Source of the DNA: Terana coerulea
Taxonomy: Eukaryota; Basidiomycota; Agaricomycetes; Polyporales; Phanerochaetaceae
Direction: 5' to 3'
Assembly: GCA_024811115.1 (NCBI GenBank)
Contig: JAKOGH010000051.1
Coordinates: 479,967-543,966, forward strand
Length of the DNA stretch: 64,000 bases
Shown: positions 20,601 through 31,731 of the stretch, piece by piece
Layout: each line of letters begins with the position of its first letter
How positions within the stretch are numbered: the first letter of the stretch is position 1
Program-made: the position numbers and the translations under genes
The notes under the pieces: generated by a model
Databases searched by the model: none
Told to the model about the DNA's origin: nothing
Seen by the model: only the letters and a program-made list of their open reading frames with translations

Positions 20601-22152
20601 CGTCCGACATACCCTCACCACCGAGCATACCACTCATCAGGTCAGGCCCCTCGCGCCTCTCACGCTCTCGGAATTTCGCTTCGTCGCGCTGCGCCCGCTC
20701 CCTCGCTCTATCCATCCTCTCCCTTTCCCTTTCACGCTCCCTGTCATACCGCTCTCGCTCCCTGAGTTCCTGCTCCCTCCGTTCGACGACGGCCCTGCTC
20801 TCTCGCTCCCGTTCCCGCTCGAAGCGCTCGCGTTCCTTCAGTGATCCAGACTCACCGTGCACACCGGCAGCTCCTGGCCCGGTCAACATCTGTGGAGGTC
20901 CCCTGCCAGTGTTCGTGCTGCTCGGGCCTGTGCGTTGTTCCCCGCGACCGACTGACGGCGAATGACCATGACCGATGCCACCGCCGAATCCGGAAGGAGG
21001 CCCCATGGGAGGACCCCGGGGAGCGTCACGGTCGTCGAAGGGCGGACGCTGCAGACTGGCCATAACCGGCGAGCTGGGGCGACTTGGGTAACCGCTCGAG
21101 CTGTCGCGGCGGTGACGGTGCTCGTGAGGGAGTACTGAGTGCGGGTGAGGAGGTGGCAGTCTGCCGATGATGTTCACACCTGGAGGAGCAAGCGGCCCGT
21201 TGTACATAGGCGATTGTTCGCTAAAATTGGGCGGAGGACCTCTGGGATCTCGGTCCGAGTGCGGTGGACCCATGGCAGGACCCACAGGCGTCGGAAAAAG
21301 TGGCGTTGCACCGTGGCCAGGCGGGGTGGGACTCCAGGGCCTGGTGGTGAAGAGCCTAGCTTGGAGGGCTGGTGCACAGAATTGCGAGGGTTCGGTGGCA
21401 TGTACATGTGCGACGGACCGCCTGGGTGGACATGGGGAGAATGGCTGGAATGGTGATGTCCCTGCGGATGGCTGGAGGGTGAATGCTGCGAGCGAGACGA
21501 AGGCGGCGGAGGCGGTCGGTGGTCCGGATATGGTTGGTGTCCTGGAATGCCTGGTCAGTAGGAATATTCACGGTGCGCAAGGCACAGGAATCTTGTTGGG
21601 CAATGGAGTACGAGCGCTACTGGCAGAAGAATGACCCAGCAGCCGGGCGCGTGAATGATCGACACGCGACCCGGCACAGCACGGTTGGGGATTCTGAGTA
21701 CTGTGGTCGGTGCTCACCTGGAGGTCCCATCGACGACGACGACCCACGGGACGGTCTCATAGCCAGCTCGTGAGGCGGCGGCAGATGCTCCGGCTCCTGT
21801 CGACGGTACTTGGCTTCATATGGGTCCGATATGAGCGCAGAGGGCGGCGGGAGACGTTGCGATTGCGCATGGCTGCCTGGGTAGTCTTGTGAAACGTTCG
21901 CGGCGGAGAGAGTGGTCGAGCACTCCTTGAGCTGTGCTGGGAGTGGTAGGATGGCTGTGATGAATGTTGGGAGCGTGGTGACTCGGCGAGCGGTGGCTGT
22001 TGGTGACCATGGCTGGGAGGTTGCCGCTCTCGACTCCGTTCTCGAGGCTGAGGCTGCACTGGCGGCAGCGGCTGCTGCTGCTCTCGTTGCTCTCGCTGAG
22101 GCGGCCGACGCTTGTCTGAGGGTGCGTCGTGGAGGAGGTCGGCGACGTTCAT
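17671..22152 (-). CDS. RXT3: Rxt3-domain protein, Rpd3L histone deacetylase subunit homologue, four exons
   Basis: Exons (minus) are 21718..22152, 18977..21550, 18690..18925 and 17671..18628. The start MNVADLLHDAPSDKRR is followed by proline/glutamine-rich sequence, then about 250 residues dominated by Arg-Glu repeats (RERERE). The Rxt3 domain follows: TLYIPSSFLP, IWGGAPIPSF, RRVYTDDSDLFLCALHAGW, HDGAGVEILHAEFVE, then KGTAHKFGLRNRAQRLLEY across an intron, and GFKYTPFAVKSALF. The last ~300 residues are acidic and disordered. In yeast Rxt3 is a subunit of the Rpd3L deacetylase. Three single-base deletions must be assumed (near 21905, 21330 and 19668); with them restored the exon phases all fit and the gene has 1402 codons. 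Intron 1 is long for this window (167 nt). Confidence 0.85.
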
Positions 22153-22787
22153 GGCGGCGGGAGAAGAAAGGGAGCGAGACTGAGAATTGGCTTGACGGCG
22201 CGGTGATCACCCCTGTGATCGAATCGAAATCTCGCAAATTCCCTACGCTGAACGGGCGTTTGTCTGGAGCTTCGGTCTCGGACAGCCTCTGTGCGCTGCC
22301 TGTTCCGCACCTTCCAGTTCTCTCGAGCGACGCCGGTTCGAAGAGGGTCGAGGAAGATGAGGGTTCGAGACAAGGTTCGCAAGGCCAGGCAGAATAAGGT
22401 TCGCTCATGAATTGTCCGCTTTGCGTCGCTCGTCTGGGACCATGCTGTTGTCGCGTGGCGGAGGAGGCACGACGTCTTCGATCACGATCTGAGATCTTCA
22501 TTCTTTTAGCCTTTTCCATTTTGGACCGGTTGCCTCCGTCCGTACTATAGGCGCCTAATGGCGTTCTGCATTTGATTGCGTTATTACCCCACACTCTGCG
22601 CGAGACAAGTCGAAAGCTCGGAGGCCAGAAGTTCATGTTTATTTCATAGACCTCTGAGTTTCAAGATCGTCTTCAAATCATGCTAAATATGCAGAGACAG
22701 CAGTGTACAGCAATACGTCGAGTTGCTAGGTTATTGGCACAGATTGGGAGAGTGTATGAACCACAAAGCAGCTGAATTTCGGTACCA
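22153..22787. other. Spacer between RXT3 start and the end of the Ran-binding gene
   Basis: Contains the RXT3 promoter and the 3' end of the gene to its right. Both genes are on the minus strand. No further gene is supported. Confidence 0.4.
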
Positions 22788-25161
22788 TCAAGGAATGTGC
22801 GAGTTTATTTCCTCGAGAAGCTCTGCGGCCATCTTCGCAGTTGACACCTGTAGTCACAAAAAGACTCAGTAAAGAAGGCGCCAGGGAAGCAAGCTCCATA
22901 CGTACTCGGAGATTGTAATGCGTGGTTACCCCGTCTTCGAATACGCTAAAGCGAAGGTACCGAGGATCCTGTGCGACGAAACACTTCATGCCTTTGAACA
23001 GGGTTGCATTGAGTAAGACGGTATACACCGCCTCCTTGCGCATCACTGAGAGCACACTGAGTATGAGATGAGCCTATAAATGATATCGCAAAATACGCAC
23101 AGAGGCGAGCACCGCTACCATCTTCTCTCCGCACGTTCAGCTTCAGTTGGCCCGTACCGCGTTCCTTCCACTGATTCTGTGGACTAAGAGAAAACAGCTT
23201 CCCGCGAACCTGATAGACCGTCTCTTCGTCTTCCTCGCCAGTATGCACTGAAGTCAAAGGCCGGTCAGACATGACGTATACAGCAACGGTTTATCACCCA
23301 CCTTCCTGCTCTGTCAGGTTCAGCTTTTTCTCCTCACTCTCCTCCTCCTCTTCGTCCTTGTCCTTGCTTGCCCTCAACCGATCACCAAAGCTGACGCCCT
23401 TCTCATTCTCACTTTCCTCCGGGCTCTCGTTCTCTGCGGCAGCGAGGGGATTCGACGCCGAGGGCCCTGCATCCGCCGAGCTGCCCTCGCCGAGAGCAGG
23501 TGATCCAGACCCGGACCGTTTGTGCGCGGCTCCAGAAAACGCGTGTGCGCCTCCTGTCGCGTATGCCGAAAACGCGTTCACACGCGCGGGCGAATGACTC
23601 CTTATGGGGGACTTGCTCCTATGGCCGAACAGGGGCAGCGGCGCAGGCGACTTGGGTCGCTTCGCGGCAGACGCAAATGGTGACGAGCTGGACGCAAACG
23701 CCTCAAACCCACTGCGTTTCAAACCTGATTCCCGAAGTGGAGAGCTGGGGGTCTCAGTTACAAAGGAGGATAAGCCCAGTGAGGCTTTTGGTGACAAGAT
23801 GGTCTGAGAACTCGAAGCGGGCGTCGAGCTTCCACTTGCCCAAGGCGATGGTAAGGTCTTGGCCGAGAAAAGGCTTGGACCCTTTACGCTAGAGAAGGGT
23901 GAGCTTGTCGAGGCGTACGCCATGAATCCGCTCTACGGAAGGCATGAGAATGAGCATCACACCACAATGAAAAGAACGCGAACCAGCTGAGGTGCGGGAG
24001 ACGATGGGGCAGGTTCAACTGCGCTTGGAGTCGGCTTCTGGGTCTGAGACTGCTGTGGACTGGTATTCTGACTCGCGCTTGCAGCCGACGACTCAGCCTT
24101 CTCCTCATCTGGCGGCGGAGTCGGCCGCTTGGTTTCTCTCGGGTTCACGTCTGCATCTGGGTCGTCTCTTGGTCGTTTCGTCGCGGTAGGCTGCTGCACG
24201 CCCTCCTTCTCTCCAACCGGATCCTCGGGAACGTGTCGATCACTGACAGTGCGGTCCCCCAATTTGCGCTTGAGCCCCTTCTCCTGGTCCATGCTGTCTT
24301 CGGACCCGCGCCTAGATAGACTCCGTTCTTGCTGAGATGGCGAGCCTGGTGCAGCGGAGTGTGTTGGCGGTGAGGGTGAGGGTGAGGGGGCCTTCGTTAC
24401 TTCCACCTGGTTTGGGTTTTCTGGTGCGCGGTCTGGTGGGACCTCCGCAGGGTCTGCGGCACCTCCATGCTCGTCTGCGCCGTCGTCGCCATCCAACGCT
24501 TGCGGGGGATTGCTGCCAACAGCCACAGGCGAAAGCTTTATGTCGTCTGGTAACTCCTTGTGTGTGAGCTCGTAGTCCATGGGGTTCTCATCGGTGTGCA
24601 CTTCCGGCTGAGGCGAAGGCTGCTTCACCATGTTCTGCCATGTTATCTCCTCGACGCCTTGACTTATCTGCCGCATTTTCGACTCATGCGGAGGGGAGCC
24701 GCTGACGGTTGGCACCAGCCCTAGCGCGTTCTCACTGGCTTCCTCCTCTTCAACAGGAGCGTCGAGCTGTGCGCTCACTCGATTCTTCTTCGCAGGCGTG
24801 CGGCGGTCCCTGTGCTCGGAGAAATTGCCTTCAACATCCTGCAGGATATACGACAGCGATGAGAAGCCCAGAGACGGTAGCCGAGAGACAATTAGAGCGT
24901 TTATGGGATTGCATTATCGGATGTAGGTAGTACGCACGATAGACGTTGCCTGAGGGGTGCCCGGTTCGACTGATGCTTCTCGTTCTCTTTTGCGGGATAC
25001 CTTGACCTCTGCACCTCATTCAATAATTCACAAAACGCCTCTTATCCGTAATGTGATGAGTACACACCTGTTCCGTCGTCTGGGGGTGTGGCAGCACCAG
25101 ATTCTACTTGTTCTGCGGGCTGTACAACCTGTTCTTCGTGTTCGTCTCGTGTCTCCATCAT
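22788..25161 (-). CDS. RanBP1-domain protein, Yrb2/RanBP3-like, seven exons (665 aa)
   Basis: It is predicted to bind Ran-GTP and help nuclear export, as Yrb2 and RanBP3 do with Crm1. Exons (minus): 25068..25161, 24938..25008, 23984..24838, 23302..23932, 23101..23247, 22906..23045, 22788..22847; they join to 1998 nt with no frameshift. The N-terminus is acidic (MMETRDEHEEQVVQPAEQVE) with a basic patch KVSRKRERE. A long disordered middle follows, with SGFMAYASTSSPFSS, a short motif I associate with this family. The RanBP1 domain occupies about residues 551-660: VYQVRGKLFSL, WKERGTGQLKLNV, RYLRFSVFEDG, THYNLR and AKMAAELLEEI. The domain sits at the C-terminus, as in Yrb2, rather than alone as in Yrb1. 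It is divergent from the USP gene. Confidence 0.9.
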
Positions 25162-25846
25162 GAGTGCGTCTAGGAAAGATGATACAAAGGATATTCCGTC
25201 GTGAAGACAGGGGAAAGGAGAGTGGTTCACTCACAAGGAGTGGTGTAAGGTCTGTTATGAGAACCGATACGCATTGATCGGTAACGGGGTGTTGTATTGA
25301 AGTCACAAACTTGTACGTCGGACTTTCAACGTGTAAGTAGCTACTACTGATCCGGTAAGCATTGATCTAACAATGCGATCACAATAACCTGGGACCAGTA
25401 CCCCAATCCTCGCACATTCTTCTCAATATTACCCCCATGAGAATATTCAGACGGCTTGTAAGCCTATTATCACTAGCCGCCATCGCACGAGGGGTGCTGT
25501 GTTTGATGCAGAAAGTGGAAACATTTACTGTTTGGTGTGACATCAGTAATAGTATGCGCTAGTCCAGAAAGCTAGCTCTGCAGCATCTCTCGGATTCCTA
25601 CCATCACCTTAAACTACCTTACCCCCTAGCTCTGGAAGCTGCGCCAGCTTCGCTGCGGAATAGACCACTTTGAACCAAGCATAACCTCATAACAGATTAT
25701 CTTGGCCTCGGAGCTCCCGGAGAACGCTGTGCGCGCTGCGGGCGACGACGAGTAATATACCTACCTACTCTGTCTCTGAAACCGTCTTCTCAAAACCTCT
25801 CCAACGCCTCCCAGGTCTACTCCCGACAAAGTAGCACATCTGTTCC
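25162..25846. promoter_or_regulatory. Divergent promoter region
   Basis: This 685-bp spacer separates the start of the Ran-binding gene (-) from the start of the USP gene (+), so both promoters must lie here. No strong TATA box is visible; both are housekeeping-type genes. Confidence 0.4.
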
Positions 25847-28800
25847 ATGCCCAGCGTCGCCGTGCTCCCGCCGTCACCAGCGTTTGCGGGGTTTGGACCA
25901 CCAACGTCCAGTACGCACTCCTAGGATATCCGCCACATCGTCCCGCTGACTCAGCTCATCTACAGAGATGCAAAATGGACGCACATCGTCTCACCATGAA
26001 ACGGTTGCAGAGATCAAGGCTGCTGCTAAGGAGCAGGCTGGCAAAGTCCGCGGGGCCTCTGCGACATCCCTCCTGCGTGCCGCCCGGGAGCAGATTCAGC
26101 AGTCGAGAGTTGCGGAATCGAACGGCGAGCTCAGGGATGCACTTAGCTATTGCGCAAAGTCAGCGGCTTTGGCCGGCATGTTCATGGAAACAAGCGAGTT
26201 CAAGCAGGAGATGCAGCCGGGTAAGAAGGGAGTGCTCACCAAGGATATCCTCAACTTTCAGCAGGTGAGTGTCTGTGAGCCGACTATCTCGCTATGATAC
26301 TAATAACGAACAGAAAGAATCTCTTGAGTTGGCAGACCGCATGGCGAGGGTCGAGAGCAAGTTGTTGGAAATGGACAGGGTAGCTGCTGCACGGTGCGTA
26401 CTCGCCTCTTCCACGTGTGCGAAGGCTGACTCTGTCGCAGAGATACGCCTTCAGACGACGCTGACGGATCCATTCAGAAGGCAGGTGGTAGCATTGCTGA
26501 CAGAATGCGGGCTTTGCAATCTGCTGGTCTTTCGGTCTCACCAACCAAAGTGACCTCGAAGCGCATCTCTCGGGACTTACACCTTTCTTCGGTTCAGTCC
26601 CCCACCTCTGCTCCCGCTTCGTCCGGATCTGTACCATCGACACCCATAACCTCGTTCACGTCGCAACCGCTGTCTCCCGACGTGCTCAAGCCCAACAGAA
26701 TGTCTTTGCAGACCCTGTCCTCGCCGCTAGTACCTTCGCCCAATCAGTCTTCTCCAACCCCCGGAAGCTCGACGTTGCCGTCGCCGCACACTTTGATTCC
26801 CGCCTCAAGCTTTGGACCACCATCGCCGACGTCCTCGGCGTCATCCTCACCCCGCATGTCCTCTCGTCTCAGCCTGACCGACTTCAATCACACATTCCCG
26901 TCCATTGACGAGCTTGAGGAGACAGAGGCTCTGAAACTCCCTTCGGTGCCTACACTCCGCCCGCTTGCAACAGGGTCCAGCAAGCACTCAGACAAGAACA
27001 GCGACAACAACTCTCCTGTGACGAGCTATTCGCCGTCTATCTTCTCCAAGCACTTCCCTGCGCTCGACATGGATCCCGGCCCACGACCTTCTAGTACCCC
27101 TATACCGCATATCGACACATTCAACAGCCGGCCAAGTTCTCCCGCTCCACGGTCACCCCTTGTACCCACAGTCCCTCGGAAACCTTCAAACCTGGCGCTT
27201 AATGGTGCACCCAAGTCTCCACTTGTACCGCATACAACCCCTCCAGAAAAGCGAGGTCACCCGACCGCGCTGTTCCCTCAGTCACTGCACGACTACAGTG
27301 GGAAAAGTAATTATCAAACCCTTCTGCTCGACGTGCGGACCCGCCAAGAATTCGAGAGCGAGCACATCAAAGGCAATGCAGTTGTATGCATAGAGCCTTC
27401 AGTTTTGCTACGGTCCAAGTGAGTGCGCACATACATGTCGAGTGAAAGGCTGCTGAACGCTCACGCTAGCGTCACTGCTGAGACCATTGAGGACTCTCTT
27501 GCCCTTGCCCCCCGGAACGAGTCGCTCCTGTTCGCGAATCGAGACAAGTTCGATCTCGTGGCGTTTTACGACGAATCCTCGGAGTCGGTGAGTGACTCAC
27601 GGGCCCTACTCTCATTATCGAACGCGATCTACACGGAGTCCTTCAAGAAGATGCTGAGAAACCCGCCACTGATCTTGATTGGCGGCCTACGTGCGTGGAA
27701 GGCCCAGTTCGGTGGCGAAGAACTGGTGCGGGGCAGCACCGAATCTGCGACGGAGGTGCCTGGTCCTTCTAGCAGCATAATGCACAACTTCGGCTCGTCA
27801 CCACCTGCTCTCGTCAGCACGATAGCGGCACCCCGACCGAATGGTCCTGCAATGCCTATGCCGCAACCGATAGTCCCTCTGGCGTCCCTGCCTCCCTCGT
27901 CGTTTGCGTCTGTCTCGCATACAAGAGCGCCGGCAGAATCCTCGACATCGACGATGCTCACGTCGCCGGTCTTGGACCCGACGAGCTTTGGTCGCAATGC
28001 GTCTGGGGGCGCTCTGTCGCCAGAGACCTCTACGTACAAAATGTGGGTGCCACCGTCCGGATCTGCGACGCCTGTGCAGCCGGATAATGTGCCGCTGGCT
28101 CTGCGGTATGTGTCTTCTGTATCTGAGGTACATTTAACTGATAGAGTGTAAATAGCCCCGGAGTAGATCGCAGAGAACCTGCCGTATTGGATTCTACCGG
28201 TCAGCTCACTCGCAGACCTGCAATGACCAGACCTCCGTCCAACTCCTTGTCTTCACATTCGCCCTCGATTCCCCAAGCGGTAAGTTTGATTTGTCACGTC
28301 GCATGACTACGACTGATCTTTTCCAGTCAACTACACATCGTTCATCTCCGTCGTTGGCCAACGGGACCTCCGGGATCCAGTACCCGCAGTTCAACCGTAC
28401 TCTGTCACCGCAAATGTCAGGATCGGCATATAACTCTCCTTCTCTCAACGGGCTGTCGATGCCACCACAGGCATCGATTAACCCGTCGCCGCTATCTCGT
28501 CGCCGCAGCGACTATGTGGATCAATCCCAGGAAGCCTTGTCAAGTATCACTAACCGACCGTCAATCGACTATCCGGAGTTATCGTCGCATCACATTCTTC
28601 GCATGCCGCCTGTCGCTGCATCGTCCAGTATGGAGCGGCAGGACAGCCGACCGAGGATAATGTCGCAGTCTGGCCCGAAGCCACCTACTATCCAGTCAGA
28701 GTACCCGGTCACGTATTGGTCGGATATCCAGATTGGAACCTCGGGGCTGAAGAATCTGGGCAACACGTGTTACATGAACTCGATCATTCAGTGCCTGAGT

Positions 28801-30123
28801 GCGACTGTGCCGTTCGCGCGTTTCTTCACTGGTGCGTGATCTGCCTTGGTGCTATGGTTGCGGCCTGACAAGCTGCTGCAGACGGGCGCTGGAAGAGTGC
28901 CGTGAATATGGTCAATCCGATGGGCACAAGGGGGCCTTTGCGCTCGCGTTCGCGAACATCGTACGGGATATGTGGCAGGGTGAGATGCCGAGCCTGACTC
29001 CGCTGCCTTTCCGGGTACGTTCGCAGCGCTACGACGCCATTGCGTGTCTAATATTTCTCTTTACAGCGAACGGTCTGCACTTACGCTAAGCAGTTCTCTG
29101 GTTCGGAGCAACATGACTCGCAGGAGTTCCTGAGTGCCCTTCTTGATGGCCTTCATGAGGACTTGAATCGCGTTCTGCAGAAACCGACCATCCAAATGAC
29201 CCCTCAGGATGAGGCTGAGCTGGAGAGGCTTCCCACTCCGATGGCAAGCGAAAGACAGTGGCAGCTGTACCGTATGCGGGACGACAGCCTGGTCGTCGAC
29301 TTCTTCCAGGGCCAATACCGGAGCCGATTGGAGTGCATGACATGTCATAAGGTTGGTTTCAGTTTGCCTGGCGTTCTCGCAGTACTTAACGAATCCTATA
29401 GACGTCAACGACGTATAATACTTTCATGTACCTCACACTGCCCGTCCCGACAAAGAGCTCAGGGAAAGTCAGTCTGCAACACTGTCTGGATGCCTTCGTC
29501 AAGGAAGAAGTCATGGAAAAGTCCGACGCCTGGTGGATAGCTTCGTCACCTCGCCGATCTTCTCTGGGCGCTGACCTGCTTTGACAGGAACTGCCCGAAC
29601 TGCAAGACCCTGCGGAAGGCTACGAAGCTGCTTTCCCTGGCGCGATTGCCGCCAGTGCTTCTGATCCACCTCAAGCGCTTCTCGGTGAAGGGGCACTTCA
29701 CGGAGAAGATCGAGACGGTCGTGGACTTCCCGCTCAAGAGCCTTGATTTGACGAACTACATGCCATCGCCGCTTCCGCCGGGGGCAGCAGGTGTCCAGCT
29801 CTCGTCGGACGACCCCCGGGCCCAGATTCCCCCATACAGATACGACCTGTACGGGGTCACGAATCATTTCGGTACATTAAGCAGCGGTCACTGTAAGTAG
29901 AGCATTTCTAGCTATACAGGCGCAACTGACATGTTGGACAGACACTGCCTTCATTTCTTCTCGCGGTGGATGGTTATATTGTGACGATAGTCGGATTACA
30001 TCTGCGGATCCAAAGGACGTTGTGGTAAGTCCAGCCTTCACTTCGACACTTGCCATGCATTTACAGTCGTGTGCACAGGGAAAGCCTGCATATATATTGT
30101 TTTATAAGAGGACCAAGGTCTAG
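25847..30123 (+). CDS. Rhodanese-USP ubiquitin carboxyl-terminal hydrolase (Doa4/USP8 type), 13 exons, one frameshift
   Basis: Deubiquitinase with the domain order of Doa4/Ubp4 and USP8, which act on endosomal cargo. Exons: 25847..25910, 25966..26264, 26314..26393, 26441..27418, 27470..28105, 28156..28279, 28327..28831, 28882..29014, 29067..29351, 29402..29532, 29588..29892, 29942..30024, 30079..30123. The N-terminal helical part (EIKAAAKEQAGKVRG..) may be MIT-like. A rhodanese-like domain lies at about 425-550 (LLLDVRTRQEFESEHIKG, PPLILIGGLRAWK). The peptidase starts at GLKNLGNTCYMNSIIQCL (nucleophile Cys near 874), has zinc-ribbon pairs CMTCHK and CPNC, and the catalytic His in SSGHYTAF. 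One base is missing at 28926-28935, inside the conserved NPMGTKGAFALAF; with it the gene has 1223 codons. Confidence 0.94.
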
Positions 30124-31731
30124 ACATTCTATTCGTCACCATCTTGTTTGTTGTTTGCTCTCAGGTGTATTTTTGAAACATTCATCCACTATCCCCTTCA
30201 TATACTGTAGTACATGTAATTGTATAACCCCGGTAGCAGGCTGACGCATACGACTGTGTCAGCGTTGTCGAAAGATGCTTATTTGTCGCAAGAAGGCGAG
30301 TAGCTGGTTCCGCCGGCCAGGAGCTTCTTGCCCCTGGGCGGCAATTTCTCATCTGATGCGCCTCACGCCACAATTCCCGCCCTTTGCCATAAGAAGCAGC
30401 TGCGTCGGCGCGCCATATTCCTGTAACCTGTAGCACATGCGAATATGTGCGTACGACGATTCACCAAGCCAGTGATTGTTGGCTGTGTGCAAGAATGCGT
30501 GCCGGCTGGCTTTCACGGCTATGAGGGCGGGTTGTTACAGCTGTAGAGACCCTAGTGCCTGAGATGTATTATCATCGTCCGAGTAGACCGCGTCTGCACT
30601 CGAAGTAGCACGTTGCTAAAAGAGGTATATGTGACACAGAGATGGTGGTTCTAGCCTGTTCTAGCGCAACAGTGCCATTCATGAAGGTCGAGGTTTCATC
30701 GCAGCACCTGTCAGCCAGCTGAGCCGGTCATCTGCGCTAGCCATTCACATATCGGTGCGCTGCCCACATCTCATCGGACGCATTCGGTCGTGATGGTCGG
30801 TTAGGCCATCCGCACGAGCGCGGCCCCACGCAGCACTTTTGTGCCAGGGCACGCTGGAAGCCCGCAGATCATGCTCGCTTAGCGGGGAACCGAGACGATT
30901 TAACCTGTGCAGCGCGGGCACAACGCCTGCGGGAATATCTGGATTATTCTGGCAGGCTCGAGAAGAGTCCTGACACAAAGTTTGCGGCAGGCAGGGGGTC
31001 TGTGCGCTCGCGCTGCTGCAGGGGTCTCGCCGCTCAGCCTATTTTGTTTACACCTGTTGACGGTGATCGCACCACCGGCAACACTCGGCACCGACGACCC
31101 GCGAAATGTTGAACATGGGCCAGGAGACCCAGCACAGCAACACATGGGTTTTCTACAGCCCCATAGCTGCAATGCTATAATGTATATGTGGCTGGCAGTG
31201 GTGAAATTTACAGGCTGCGTGCACGGCGTGAGGTGGATAGCCCCATCGAACTCGGGCTACTGGATAAGCGCCCACGGGTCGCAGAACTCTGTGGGAGAAG
31301 CCTGCGGGAGTCTGAGGGGAACGCTGCGAGAAAGACTGTCTGATTGCTGCATCGGCTGTTGCATGCATCGTCGTGAGAGCCCCGCCGTACAGATTTGCTA
31401 GGGCCTGCGGACGCTTTGGGAGGACTGTTTGCCGGACAAGGTCTGTTGTAGTCGGCGGTGGCCCGCCAAACTGCTGGCTCCATCCCTTCCGCGTCAAGCA
31501 TGGTCGGAGGTTGAATCTGTATTCGCACAGCGAGCGGATCTGACCCTCCTTCGGGGGCGTTGTCCCCCATCTCATCCTTAACCTCTTCCTCGATACCAAT
31601 TCTCGTCCCTTTCGAATAAATACTCGCCGGCGCACACGCCCGCAGGCGACGCTCGGACGCTCCCACATAATTTCTATCCCCTTCCTACTGCGCTACTTTA
31701 TTGTTCACTATTCCAACTTCGCCTCTATCCG
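30124..31731. other. Intergenic region between USP and SNT2
   Basis: No conserved coding signal. A + frame at 30907-31401 (164 codons) and its mirror frames have no family features. An AATAAATACT stretch near 31615 may belong to the SNT2 promoter. Confidence 0.35.

Noticed and set aside
20075..20965. Long + strand frame rich in Ser-Arg (SRSRSRS), resembling an SR splicing factor
   Set aside because: It is the exact antisense of the Arg-Glu repeat of the Rxt3-like gene; repeated RE codons read as SR-like on the other strand. No RNA-binding domain is present.
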